A stretch of 64,000 bases of DNA from Parietaria judaica (GCA_954871525.1 OX940863.1:6734001-6798000), one strand, 5' to 3'. Positions 12,474 to 25,745 are shown, counted from the stretch's first letter. The notes: generated by a model not told the origin, from the sequence alone. A program made the numbers and translations.

Positions 12474-12784
12474 AGGGCTTATACATTGGAATTTGAATAT
12501 AACAAGAGTTCTCATGCAAAAATATGCAAGGATTAAATTGTTGACGAGAAATGCCATACGAAATGCTATAGCATTTCCTATAGCATTTCTTTATTTTACA
12601 TTTTTTACAACCTTAAATTTCAAACCAATTGAAAAAATAATGATTTTAGGGCTTATACATTGGAATTTGAATATAACAAGAGTTCTCATGCAAAAATATG
12701 CAAGGATTAAATTGTTGACGTTAAATTCCATAGGAAATGCTATAGCATTTCCTATAGCATTTCTTTATTTTACATTGTTTACGA
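12474..12784 (+). repeat. short linker of ordinary monomers
   Basis: Roughly two monomers join the 857/695-bp domain to the 1540-bp domain. The first has CCATACG and an N-type junction; the second has the TTAAATTCC body and an S-type junction. Nothing else is present. Confidence 0.75.
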
Positions 12785-14324
12785 CCTAAAAGTCGAACCA
12801 ATTGAAAAAATAATTATTTTAGGGCTTATACATTGGAATTGGAATATAACAAGAGTTCTCATGCAAAAATATGCAAGGATTAAATTGTTGACGAGAAATG
12901 CCATAGGAAATGCTATAGCATTTCCTATAGCATTTCTTTATTTTACATTTTTTACAACCTTATATTTCAAACCAATTGAAAAAATAATGATTTTAGGGCT
13001 TATACATTGGAATTTGAATATAACAAGAGTTCTCATGCAAAAATATGCAAGGATTAAATTGTTGACGAGAAATGCTATAGGAAATGCTATAGCATTTCCT
13101 ATAGCATTTCTTTATTTTACATTTTTTACAACCTTAAATTTCAAACCAATTGAAAAAATAATGATTTTAGGGCTTATACGTTGGAATTTTAATATTACAA
13201 GCGTTCTCATGCAAAAATATTTAAGGATTAAATTGTTGACGTTAAATTCCATAGGAAATGCTATAGCATTTCCTATAGCATTTCTTTATTTTACATTGTT
13301 TACGACCTAAAAGTCAAACCAATTGAAAAAATAATGATTTTATGGCTTATACATTGGAATTCGAATATAACAAGAGTTCTCATGCAAAAATATGCAAGGA
13401 TTAAATTGTTGACGAGAAATGCCATACGAAATGCTATAGCATTTCCTATAGCATTTCTTTATTTTACATTTTTTACAACTTTAAATTTCAAACCAATTGA
13501 AAAAATAATGATTTTAGGGCTTATACATTGGAATTTGAATATAACAAGGGTTCTCATGCAAAAATATGCAAGGATTAAATTGTTGACGAGAAATGCCATA
13601 GGAAATGCTATAGAATTTCTTTATTTTAGATTTTTTACAACCTTAAATTTCGAACCAATTGAAAAAATAATTATTTTAGGGCTTATACATTGGAATTGGA
13701 ATATAACAAGAGTTCTCATGCAAAAATATGCAAGGATTAAATTGTTGACGAGAAATGCCATACGAAATGCTATAGCATTTCCTATAACATTTCTTTATTT
13801 TACATTTTTTACAACCTTAAATTTCAAACCAATTGAAAAAATAATGATTTTAAGGCTTATACATTGGAATTTGAATATAACAAGAGTTCTCATGCAAAAA
13901 TATGCAAGGATTAAATTGTTGACGAGAAATGCCATAGGAAATGCTATAGAATTTCTTTATTTTACATTTTTTACAACCTTAAATTTCGAACCAATTGAAA
14001 AAATAATTATTTTAGGGCTTATACATTGGAATTGGAATATAACAAGAGTTCTCATGCAAAAATATGCAAGGATTAAATTGTTGACGAGAAATGCCATAGG
14101 AAATGCTATAGCATTTCCTATAGCATTTCTTTATTTTACATTTTTTACAACCTTAAATTTCGAACCAATTGAAAAAATAATGATTTTAGGGCTTATACAT
14201 TGGAATTTTAATATTACAAGCGTTCTCATGCAAAAATATGCAAGGATTAAATTGTTGACGTTAAATTCCATAGGAAATGCTATAGCATTTCCTATAGCAT
14301 TTCTTTATTTTACATTGTTTACGA
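12785..14324 (+). repeat. 9-mer higher-order repeat, copy 1 (1540 bp)
   Basis: TTGACG landmarks at 12888, 13062, 13236, 13409, 13583, 13745, 13919, 14081, 14255 and 14428 give 174, 174, 173, 174, 162, 174, 162, 174 and 173 bp, summing to 1540. The S junction with ATAATTATTTTAGGG at 12785 recurs at 14325 and 15865. Markers include AAATATTTAAGGATT near 13216 (again near 14756), CCTATAACATTTC near 13782 and TTTTAAGGCTTATAC near 13847. Copy 1 alone has TTTTATGGCTTATAC and GGAATTCGAATATAAC near 13340 to 13370. Confidence 0.85.
13068..13111. other. perfect 44-bp palindrome in a monomer
   Basis: The same perfect dyad (GCTATAGG outer unit) in copy 1 of the 1540-bp unit. Confidence 0.95.
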
Positions 14325-15864
14325 CCTAAAAGTCGAACCAATTGAAAAAATAATTATTTTAGGGCTTATACATTGGAATTGGAATATAACAAGAGTTCTC
14401 ATGCAAAAATATGCAAGGATTAAATTGTTGACGAGAAATGCCATAGGAAATGCTATAGCATTTCCTATAGCATTTCTTTATTTTACATTTTTTACAACCT
14501 TATATTTCAAACCAATTGAAAAAATAATGATTTTAGGGCTTATACATTGGAATTTGAATATAACAAGAGTTCTCATGCAAAAATATGCAAGGATTAAATT
14601 GTTGACGAGAAATGCTATAGGAAATGCTATAGCATTTCCTATAGCATTTCTTTATTTTACATTTTTTACAACCTTAAATTTCAAACCAATTGAAAAAATA
14701 ATGATTTTAGGGCTTATACGTTGGAATTTTAATATTACAAGCATTCTCATGCAAAAATATTTAAGGATTAAATTGTTGACGTTAAATTCCATAGGAAATG
14801 CTATAGCATTTCCTATAGCATTTCTTTATTTTACATTGTTTACGACCTAAAAGTCGAACCAATTGAAAAAATAATTATTTTAGGGCTTATACATTGGAAT
14901 TGGAATATAACAAGAGTTCTCATGCAAAAATATGCAAGGATTAAATTGTTGACGAGAAATGCCATAGGAAATGCTATAGCATTTCCTATAGCATTTCTTA
15001 ATTTTACATTTTTTACAACCTTATATTTCAAACCAATTGAAAAAATAATGATTTTAGGGCTTATACATTGGAATTTGAATATAACAAGAGTTCTCATGCA
15101 AAAATATGCAAGGATTAAATTATTGACGAGAAATGCCATAGGAAATGCTATAGAATTTCTTTATTTTACATTTTTTACAACCTTAAATTTCGAACCAATT
15201 GAAAAAATAATTATTTTAGGGCTTATACATTGGAATTGGAATATAACAAGAGTTCTCATGCAAAAATATGCAAGGATTAAATTGTTGACGAGAAATGCCA
15301 TACGAAATGCTATAGCATTTCCTATAACATTTCTTTATTTTACATTTTTTACAACCTTAAATTTCAAACCAATTGAAAAAATAATGATTTTAAGGCTTAT
15401 ACATTGGAATTTGAATATAACAAGAGTTCTCATGCAAAAATATGCAAGGATTAAATTGTTGACGAGAAATGCCATAGGAAATGCTATAGAATTTCTTTAT
15501 TTTACATTTTTTACAACCTTAAATTTCGAACCAATTGAAAAAATAATTATTTTAGGGCTTATACATTGGAATTGGAATATAACAAGAGTTCTCATGCAAA
15601 AATATGCAAGGATTAAATTGTTGACGAGAAATGCCATAGGAAATGCTATAGCATTTCCTATAGCATTTCTTTATTTTACATTTTTTACAACCTTAAATTT
15701 CGAACCAATTGAAAAAATAATGATTTTAGGGCTTATACATTGGAATTTTAATATTACAAGCGTTCTCATGCAAAAATATGCAAGGATTAAATTGTTGACG
15801 TTAAATTCCATAGGAAATGCTATAGCATTTCCTATAGCATTTCTTTATTTTACATTGTTTACGA
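14325..15864 (+). repeat. 9-mer higher-order repeat, copy 2 (1540 bp)
   Basis: This is the second 1540-bp copy, in register with the first. Private differences include GCATTCTCATGC near 14741, GGAATTGGAATATAAC in the fourth monomer where copy 1 has GGAATTCG, GCATTTCTTAATTTTAC near 14992, and TTATTGACGAG near 15120. The two 162-bp monomers and CCTATAACATTTC (near 15322) are conserved. Confidence 0.85.
14608..14651. other. perfect 44-bp palindrome in a monomer
   Basis: The same perfect dyad in copy 2 of the 1540-bp unit, exactly 1540 bp after the one at 13068. Confidence 0.95.
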
Positions 15865-16120
15865 CCTAAAAGTCGAACCAATTGAAAAAATAATTATTTT
15901 AGGGCTTATACATTGGAATTGGAATATAACAAGAGTTCTCATGCAAAAATATGCAAGGATTAAATTGTTGACGAGAAATGCCATAGGAAATGCTATAGCA
16001 TTTCCTATAGCATTTCTTTATTTTACATTTTTTACAACCTTATATTTCAAACCAATTGAAAAAATAATGATTTTAGGGCTTATACATTGGAATTTGAATA
16101 TAACAAGAGTTCTCATGCAA
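15865..16120 (+). repeat. 9-mer higher-order repeat, copy 3 (partial)
   Basis: The S junction and the first monomer or so match the start of the 1540-bp unit. The match ends near 16120, where CATGCAAAAAAATGC appears, a marker shared with monomers near 18870 and 19217. Confidence 0.7.
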
Positions 16121-19100
16121 AAAAATGCAAGGATTAAATTGTTGACGAGAAATGCCATACGAAATGATATAGCATTTCCTATAGCATTTCTTTATTTTAC
16201 ATTTTTCACAACCTTAAATTTCGAACCAATTGAAAAAATAATGATTTTAGGGCTTATACATTGGAATTTGAATATAACAAGAGTTCTCATGCAAAAATAT
16301 GCAAGGATTAAATTGTTGACGAGAAATGCCATAGGAAATGCTATAGAATTTCCTATAGCATTTCTTTATTTTACATTGTTTACGACCTAAAAGTCGAACC
16401 AATTGAAAAAATAATGATTTTAGGGCTTATACATTGGAATTTGAATATAACAAGAGTTCTCATGCAAAAATATGCAAGGATTAAATTGTTGACGAGAAAT
16501 GCCATACGAAATGCTATAGCATTTCCTATAGCATTTCATTATTTTACATTTTTTACAACCTTATATTTCAAACCAATTGAAAAAATAATGATTTTAGGGC
16601 TTATACATTGGAATTTGAATATAACAAGAGTTCTCATGCAAAAATATGCAAGGATTAAATTGTTGACGAGAAATGCCATAGGAAATGCTATAGCATTTCC
16701 TATAGCATTTCTTTATTTTACATTTTTTCAACCTTAAATTTCAAACCAATTGAAAAAATAATGAATTTAGAGCTTATACGTTGGAATTTTAATATTACAA
16801 GCGTTCTCATGCAAAAATATGCAAGGATTAAATTGTTGACGTTAAATTCCATAGGAAATGCTATAGCATTTCCTATAGCATTTCTTTATTTTACATTGTT
16901 TACGACCTAAAAGTCGAACCAATTGAAAAAATAATGATTTTAGGGCTTATACATTGGAATTTGAATATAACAAGAGTTCTCATGCAAAAATATGCAAGGA
17001 TTAAATTGTTGACGAGAAATGCCATACGAAATGCTATAGCATTTCCTATAGCATTTCATTATTTTACATTTTTTACAACCTTATATTTCAAACCAATTGA
17101 AAAAATAATGATTTTAGGGCTTATACATTGGAATTTGAATATAACAATAGTTCTCATGCAAAAATATGCAAGGATTAAATTGTTGACGAGAAATGCCATA
17201 GGAAATGCTATAGCATTTCCTATAGCATTTCTTTATTTTACATTTTTTCCAACCTTAAATTTCAAACCAATTGAAAAAATAATGAATTTAGGGCTTATGC
17301 GTTGGAATTTTAATATTACAAGCGTTCTCATGCAAAAATATGCAAGGATTAAATTGTTGACATTAAATTTCATAGGAAATGCTAGCATTTCCTATAGCAT
17401 TTCTTTATTTTACATTGTTTACGACCTAAAAGTCGAACCAATTGAAAAAATAATGATTTTAGGACTTATACATTGGAATTTGAATATAACAAGAGTTCTC
17501 ATGCAAAAATATGCAAGGATTAAATTGTTGACGAGAAATGCCATACGAAATGCTATAGCATTTCCTATAGCATTTCATTATTTTACATTTTTTACAACCT
17601 TATATTTCAAACCAATTGAAAAAATAATGATTTTAGGGCTTATACATTGGAATTTGAATATAACAAGAGTTCTCATGCAAAAATATGCAAGGATTAAATT
17701 TTTGACGAGAAATGCCATAGGAAATGCTATAGCATTTCCTATAGCATTTCTTTATTTTACATTTTTTACAACCTTATATTTCAAACCAATTGAAAAAATA
17801 ATGATTTTAGAGCTTATACATTGGAATTTGAATATAACAAGAGTTCTCATGCAAAAATATGCAAGGATTAAATTGTTGACGAGAAATGCCATAGGAAATG
17901 CTATAGAATTTCTTTATTTTACATTTTTTACAACCTTAAATTTCGAACCAATTGAAAAAATAATTATTTTAGGGCTTATACATTGGAATTGGAATATAAC
18001 AAGAGTTCTCATGCAAAAATATGCAAGGATTAAATTGTTGGCGAGAAATGCCATACGAAATGCTATAGCATTTCCTATAACATTTCTTTATTTTACATTT
18101 TTTACAACCTTAAATTTCAAACCAATTGAAAAAATAATGATTTTAAGGCTTATACATTGGAATTTGAATATAACAAGAGATCTCATGCAAAAATATGCAA
18201 GGATTAAATTGTTGACGAGAAATGCCATAGGAAATGCTATAGAATTTCTTTATTTTACAATTTTTACAACCTTAAATTTCGAACCAATTGAAAAAATAAT
18301 TATTTTAGGGCTTATACATTGGAATTGGAATATAACAAGAGTTCTCATGCAAAAATATGCAAGGATTAAATTGTTGACGAGAAATGCCATAGGAAATGCT
18401 ATAGCATTTCCTATAGCATTTCTTTATTTTACATTTTTTACAACCTTAAATTTCGAACCAATTGAAAAAATAATGATTTTAGGGCTTATACATTGGAATT
18501 TTAATATTACAAGCGTTCTCATGCAAAAATATGCAAGGATTAAATTGTTGACGTTAAATTTCATAGGAAATGCTATAGCATTTCCTATAGCATTTCTTTA
18601 TTTTACATTGTTTACGACCTAAAATTCGAACCAATTGAAAAAATAATGATTTTAGGGCTTATACATTGGAATTGGAATATAACAAGAGTTCTCATGCAAA
18701 AATATGCAAGGATTAAATTGTTGACGAGAAATGCCATAGGAAATGCTATAGCATTTCCTATAGCATTTCTTTATTTTACATTTTTTACAAGCTTATATTT
18801 CAAACCAATTGAAAAAATAATGATAATAGGGCTTATACATTGGAATTTGAATATAACAAGAGTTCTCATGCAAAAAAATGCAAGGATTAAATTGTTGACG
18901 AGAAATGCCATACGAAATGCTATAGCATTTCCTATAGCATTTCTTTATTTTACATTTTTCACAACCTTAAATTTCGAACCAATTGAAAAAATAATGATTT
19001 TAGGGCTTATACATTGGAATTTGAATATAACAAGAGTTCTCATGCAAAAATATGCAAGGATTAAATTGTTGACGAGAAATGCCATAGGAAATGCTATAGA

Positions 19101-19166
19101 ATTTCCTATAGCATTTCTTTATTTTACATTGTTTACGACCTAAAAGTCGAACCAATTGAAAAAATA
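16121..19166 (+). repeat. recombinant stretch: 520-bp trimer plus a piece of the 1540-bp unit
   Basis: A 520-bp trimer is seen as GCATTTCATTATTTTAC near 16532 and again 520 bp later. From about 17870 to 18620 there is a block with two 162-bp monomers, CCTATAACATTTC (near 18074) and TTTTAAGGC, which is the 1540-bp unit re-used out of place. Single changes include a T-run one base short near 16727, TTGGCGAGAAATG near 18038, AAGAGATCTCATGC near 18175 and GATAATAGGGC near 18821. Only satellite monomers are present. Confidence 0.75.
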
Positions 19167-20207
19167 ATGATTTTAGGGCTTATACATTGGAATTTGAATA
19201 TAACAAGAGTTCTCATGCAAAAAAATGCAAGGATTAAATTGTTGACGAGAAATGCCATACGAAATGCTATAGCATTTCCTATAGCATTTCTTTATTTTAC
19301 ATTTTTCACAACCTTAAATTTCGAACCAATTGAAAAAATAATGATTTTAGGGCTTATACATTGGAATTTGAATATAACAAGAGTTCTCATGCAAAAATAT
19401 GCAAGGATTAAATTGTTGACGAGAAATGCCATAGGAAATGCTATAGAATTTCCTATAGCATTTCTTTATTTTACATTGTTTACGACCTAAAAGTCGAACC
19501 AATTGAAAAAATAATGATTTTAGGGCTTATACATTGGAATTTGAATATAACAAGAGTTCTCATGCAAAAATATGCAAGGATTAAATTGTTGACGAGAAAT
19601 GCCATACGAAATGCTATAGCATTTCCTATAGCATTTCATTATTTTACATTTTTTACAACCTTATATTTCAAACCAATTGAAAAAATAATGATTTTAGGGC
19701 TTATACATTGGAATTTGAATATAACAAGCGTTCTCATGCAAAAATATGCAAGGATTAAATTGTTGACGTTAAATTCCATAGGAAATGCTATAGCATTTCC
19801 TATAGCATTTCTTTATTTTACATTGTTTACGACCTAAAAGTCGAACCAATTGAAAAAATAATGATTTTAGGGCTTATACATTGGAATTTGAATATAACAA
19901 GAGTTCTCATGCAAAAATATGCAAGGATTAAATTGTTGACGAGAAATGCCATACGAAATGCTATAGCATTTCCTATAGCATTTCATTATTTTACATTTTT
20001 TACAACCTTATATTTCAAACCAATTGAAAAAATAATGATTTTAGGGCTTATACATTGGAATTTGAATATAACAAGCGTTCTCATGCAAAAATATGCAAGG
20101 ATTAAATTGTTGACGTTAAATTCCATAGGAAATGCTATAGCATTTCCTATAGCATTTCTTTATTTTACATTGTTTACGACCTAAAAGTCGAACCAATTGA
20201 AAAAATA
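19167..20207 (+). repeat. three 347-bp dimers in tandem
   Basis: There are three dimers of 347 bp (174 plus 173 bp), starting at 19167, 19514 and 19861. The last two look identical: CCATACG dyad, CATTATTTTAC, TTATATTTC, then the TTAAATTCC body with an S junction. The first differs, with CATGCAAAAAAATGC, TTTTTCACAACC and CTATAGAATTTCC. Two-monomer units with one N and one S junction are the simplest higher-order form here. Confidence 0.85.
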
Positions 20208-23200
20208 ATGATTTTAGGGCTTATACATTGGAATTTGAATATAACAAGAGTTCTCATGCAAAAATATGCAAGGATTAAATTGTTGACGAGAAATGCCATA
20301 CGAAATGCTATAGCATTTCCTATAGCATTTCATTATTTTACATTTTTTACAACCTTATATTTCAAACCAATTGAAAAAATAATGATTTTAGGGCTTATAC
20401 ATTGGAATTTGAATATAACAAGAGTTCTCATGCAAAAATATGCAAGGATTAAATTGTTGACGAGAAATGCCATAGGAAATGCTATAGCATTTCCTATAGC
20501 ATTTCTTTATTTTACATTTTTTCCAACCTTAAATTTCAAACCAATTGAAAAAATAATGAATTTAGGGCTTATACGTTGGAATTTTAATATTACAAGCGTT
20601 CTCATGCAAAAATATGCAAGGATTAAATTGTTGACGTTAAATTTCATAGGAAATGCTAGCATTTCCTATAGCATTTCTTTATTTTATATTGTTTACGACC
20701 TAAAAGTCGAACCAATTGAAAAAATAATGATTTTAGGACTTATACATTGGAATTTGAATATAACAAGAGTTCTCATGCAAAAATATGCAAGGATTAAATT
20801 GTTGACGAGAAATGCCATACGAAATGCTATAGCATTTCCTATAGCATTTCATTATTTTACATTTTTTACAACCTTATATTTCAAACCAATTGAAAAAATA
20901 ATGATTTTAGGGCTTATACATTGGAATTTGAATATAACAAGAGTTCTCATGCAAAAATATGCAAGGATTAAATTGTTGACGAGAAATGCCATAGGAAATG
21001 CTATATAGCATTTCCTATAGCATTTCTTTATTTTACATTTTTTACAACCTTAAATTTCAAACCAATTGAAAAAATAATGAATTTAGGGCTTATACGTTGG
21101 AATTTTAATATTACAAGCGTTCTCATGCAAAAATATGCAAGGATTAAATTGTTGACGTTAAATTTCATAGGAAACGCTAGCATTTCCTATAGCATTTCTT
21201 TATTTTACATTGTTTACGACCTAAAAGTCGAACCAATTGAAAAAATAATGATTTTAGGGCTTATACATTGGAATTTGAATATAACAAGAGTTCTCATGCA
21301 AAAATATGCAAGGATTAAATTGTTGACGAGAAATGCCATACGAAATGCTATAGCATTTCCTATAGCATTTCATTATTTTACATTTTTTACAACCTTATAT
21401 TTCAAACCAATTGAAAAAATAATGATTTTAGGGCTTATACATTGGAATTTGAATATAACAAGAGTTCTCATGCAAAAATATGCAAGGATTAAATTGTTGA
21501 CGAGAAATGCCATACGAAATGCTATAGCATTTCCTATAGCATTTCTTTCTTTTACATTTTTTACAACCTTAAATTTCAAACCAATTGAAAAAATAATGAT
21601 TTTAGGGCTTATACGTTGGAATTTTAAAATTACAAGCGTTCTCATGCAAAAATATGCAAGGATTAAATTGTTGACGTTAAATTTCATAGGAAACGCTAGC
21701 ATTTCCTATAGCATTTCTTTATTTTACATTGTTTACGACCTAAAAGTCGAACCAATTGAAAAAATAATGATTTTAGGGCTTATACATTGGAATTTGAATA
21801 TAACAAGAGTTCTCATGCAAAAATATGCAAGGATTAAATTGTTGACGAGAAATGCCATACGAAATGCTATAGCATTTCCTATAGCATTTCATTATTTTAC
21901 ATTTTTTACAACCTTATATTTCAAACCAATTGAAAAAATATTGATTTTAGGGCTTATACATTGGAATTTGAATATAACAAGAGTTCTCATGCAAAAATAT
22001 GCAAGGATTAAATTGTTGACGAGAAATGCCATACGAAATGCTATAGCATTTCCTATAGCATTTCTTTATTTTACATTTTTTACAACCTTAAATTTCAAAC
22101 CAATTGAAAAAATAATGATTTTAGGGCTTATACATTGGAATTTGAATATAACAAGAGTTCTCATGCAAAAATATGCAAGGATTAAATTGTTGACGAGAAA
22201 TGCCATAGGAAATGCTATAGCATTTCCTATAGCATTTCTTTATTTTACATTTTTACAACCTTAAATTTTGAACCAATTGAAAAAATAATGATTTTAGGGC
22301 TTATACATTGGAATTTTAATATTACAAGCGTTCTCATGCAAAAATATGCAAGGATTAAATTGTTGACGTTAAATTTCATAGGAAATGCTAGCATTTCCTA
22401 TAGCATTTCTTTATTTTACATTGTTTACGACCTAAAAGTCGAACCAATTGAAAAAATAATGATTTTAGGGCTTATACATTGGAATTTGAATATAACAAGA
22501 GTTCTCATGCAAAAATATGCAAGGATTAAATTGTTGACGAGAAATGCCATACGAAATGCTATAGCATTTCCTATAGCATTTCATTATTTTACATTTTTTA
22601 CAACCTTATATTTCAAACCAATTGAAAAAATAATGATTTTAGGGCTTATACATTGGAATTTGAATATAACAAGAGTTCTCATGCAAAAATATGCAAGGAT
22701 TAAATTGTTGACGAGAAATGCCATAGGAAATGCTATAGCATTTCCTATAGCATTTCTTTATTTTACATTTTTTACAACCTTAAATTTCGAACCAATTGAA
22801 AAAATAATGATTTTAGGGCTTATACATTGGAATTTTAATATTACAAGCGTTCTCATGCAAAAATATGCAAGGATTAAATTGTTGACGTTAAATTTCATAG
22901 GAAATGCTAGCATTTCCTATAGCATTTCTTTATTTTACATTGTTTACGACCTAAAAGTCGAACCAATTGAAAAAATAATGATTTTAGGGCTTATACATTG
23001 GAATTTGAATATAACAAGAGTTCTCATGCAAAAATATGCAAGGATTAAATTGTTGACGAGAAATGCCATACGAAATGCTATAGCATTTCCTATAGCATTT
23101 CATTATTTTACATTTTTTACAACCTTATATTTCAAACCAATTGAAAAAATAATGATTTTAGGGCTTATACATTGGAATTTGAATATAACAAGAGTTCTCA

Positions 23201-24191
23201 TGCAAAAATATGCAAGGATTAAATTGTTGACGAGAAATGCCATACGAAATGCTATAGCATTTCCTATAGCATTTCTTTATTTTACATTTTTTACAACCTT
23301 AAATTTCAAACCAATTGAAAAAATAATGATTTTAGGGCTTATACATTGGAATTTGAATATAACAAGAGTTCTCATGCAAAAATATGCAAGGATTAAATTG
23401 TTGACGAGAAATGCCATAGGAAATGCTATAGCATTTCCTATAGCATTTCTTTATTTTACATTTTTTACAACCTTAAATTTCAAACCAATTGAAAAAATAA
23501 TGATTTTAGGGCTTATACATTGGAATTTTAATATTACAAGCGTTCTCATGCAAAAATATGCAAGGATTAAATTGTTGACGTTAAATTCCATAGGAAATGC
23601 TAGCATTTCCTATGGCATTTCTTTATTTTACATTGTTTACGACCTAAAAGTCGAACCAATTGAAAAAATAATGATTTTAGGGCTTATACATTGGAATTTG
23701 AATATAACAAGAGTTCTCATGCAAAAATATGCAAGGATTAAATTTTTGACGAGAAATGCCATACGAAATGCTATAGCATTTCCTATAGCATTTCATTATT
23801 TTACATTTTTTACAACCTTATATTTCAAACCAATTGAAAAAATAATGATTTTAGGGCTTATACATTGGAATTTGAATATAACAAGAGTTCTCATGCAAAA
23901 ATATGCAAGGATTAAATTGTTGACGAGAAATGCCATACGAAATGCTATAGCATTTCCTATAGCATTTCTTTATTTTACATTTTTTACAACCTTAAATTTC
24001 AAACCAATTGAAAAAATAATGAATTTAGGGCTTATACGTTGGAATTTAAATATTACAAGCGTTCTCATGCAAAAATATGCAAGGATTAAATTGTTGACGT
24101 TAAATTCCATAGGAAATGCTATAGCATTTCCTATAGCATTTCTTTATTTTTCATTGTTTACGACCTAAAAGTCGAACCAATTGAAAAAATA
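20208..24191 (+). repeat. alternating 3-mer and 4-mer domain marked by CATTATTTTAC
   Basis: The marker CATTATTTTAC directly after the dyad, followed by TTATATTTC, occurs at 20331, 20850, 21371, 21890, 22582, 23101 and 23794, and again at 24315 just beyond the domain. Spacings are 519, 521, 519, 692, 519, 693 and 521 bp. Trimers are thus interleaved with tetramers. Most units contain a 171-bp monomer, in which GCTAGC replaces GCTATAGC next to an S junction. One unit carries a TA insertion (CTATATAGC near 21003), and the T-run near 22252 is one base short. Confidence 0.8.
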
Positions 24192-25051
24192 ATGATTTTA
24201 GGGCTTATACATTGGAATTTGAATATAACAAGAGTTCTCATGCAAAAATATGCAAGGATTAAATTGTTGACGAGAAATGCCATACGAAATGCTATAGCAT
24301 TTCCTATAGCATTTCATTATTTTACATTTTTTACAACCTTATATTTCAAACCAATTGAAAAAATAATGATTTTAGGGCTTATACATTGGAATTTGAATAT
24401 AACAAGAGTTCTCATGCAAAAATATGCAAGGATTAAATTGTTGACGAGAAATGCCGTACGAAATGCTATAGCATTTCCTATAGCATTTCTTTATTTTACA
24501 TTTTTTAAAAAAACCTTATATTTCAAACCAATTGAAAAAATAATGATTTTAGGGCTTATACATTGGAATTTGAATATAACAAGAGTTCTCATGCAAAAAT
24601 ATGCAAGGATTAAATTGTTGACGAGAAACGCCATAGGAAATGCTATAGAATTTCTTTATTTTACATTTTTTACAACCTTAAATTTCGAACCAATTGAAAA
24701 AATAATGATTTTAGGGCTTATACATTGGAATTTGAATATAACAAGAGTTCTCATGCAAAAATATGCAAGGATTAAATTGTTGACGAGAAATGCCATAGGA
24801 AATGCTATAGCATTTCCTATAGCATTTCTTTATTTTACATTTTTTACAACCTTAAATTTCAAACCAATTGAAAAAATAATGAATTTAGGGCTTATACGTT
24901 GGAATTTTAATATTACAAGCGTTCTCATGCAAAAATATGCAAGGATTAAATTGTTGACGTTAAATTCCATAGGAAATGCTATAGCATTTCCTATAGCATT
25001 TCTTTATTTTACATTGTTTACGACCTAAAAGTCGAACCAATTGAAAAAATA
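24192..25051 (+). repeat. five-monomer unit with AAAAAAACC junction insertion
   Basis: This block opens with a CATTATTTTAC monomer, then a GCCGTACG monomer, a 162-bp GAAACGCCATAGG monomer and the ATGAATTTAGGG/TTAATATTACAAGCG S-type monomer. Near 24507 the junction reads TTTTTTAAAAAAACC instead of TTTTTTACAACC, a 3-bp gain not seen elsewhere. GCCGTACG monomers recur through the next 25 kb. Confidence 0.75.
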
Positions 25052-25745
25052 ATGATTTTAGGGCTTATACATTGGAATTTGAATATAACAAGAGTTCTCA
25101 TGCAAAAATATGCAAGGATTAAATTGTTGACGAGAAATGCCATAGGAAATGCTATATCATTTCCTATAGCATTTCTTTATTTTACATTTTTTACAACCTT
25201 AAATTTCAAACCAATTGAAAAAATAATGAATTTAGGGCTTATACGTTGGAATTTTAATATTACAAGCGTTCTCATGCAAAAATATGCAAGGATTAAATTG
25301 TTGACGTTAAATTCCATAGGAAATGCTATAGCATTTCCTATAGCATTTCTTTATTTTACATTGTTTACGACCTAAAAGTCGAACCAATTGAAAAAATAAT
25401 GATTTTAGGGCTTATACATTGGAATTTGAATATAACAAGAGTTCTCATGCAAAAATATGCAAGGATTAAATTGTTGACGAGAAATGCCATAGGAAATGCT
25501 ATATCATTTCCTATAGCATTTCTTTATTTTACATTTTTTACAACCTTAAATTTCAAACCAATTGAAAAAATAATGAATTTAGGGCTTATACGTTGGAATT
25601 TTAATATTACAAGCGTTCTCATGCAAAAATATGCAAGGATTAAATTGTTGACGTTAAATTCCATAGGAAATGCTATAGCATTTCCTATAGCATTTCTTTA
25701 TTTTACATTGTTTACGACCTAAAAGTCGAACCAATTGAAAAAATA
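25052..25745 (+). repeat. two apparently identical 347-bp dimers
   Basis: Dimers start at 25052 and 25399. Each has a GCTATATCATTTCC dyad (one base off palindromic symmetry), an N junction, ATGAATTTAGGGC, TTATACGTTGGAATTTTAAT, the TTAAATTCC body and an S junction. The TATATCATTTCC marker recurs near 27051, 28438, 30845 and 31525, so this dimer has been moved or copied through the 25 to 32 kb part. Confidence 0.85.

Noticed and set aside
14840..15139. Minus-strand open frames (also 21373 to 21702 and 54274 to 54543)
   Set aside because: They are the reverse complement of ordinary monomers, exist only where local indels remove stops, and do not recur across most of the array.
24500..24520. Insertion of a foreign element at the AAAAAAACC junction
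   Set aside because: Only 3 bp are gained in an A/C-rich run; this is slippage, not an insertion.
25052..25745. Assembly duplication of identical dimers
   Set aside because: Perfect or near-perfect copies occur at many scales with distinct markers on each side, which is normal for a homogenised satellite. A collapse or expansion error cannot be excluded without reads, so copy numbers should be taken with care.
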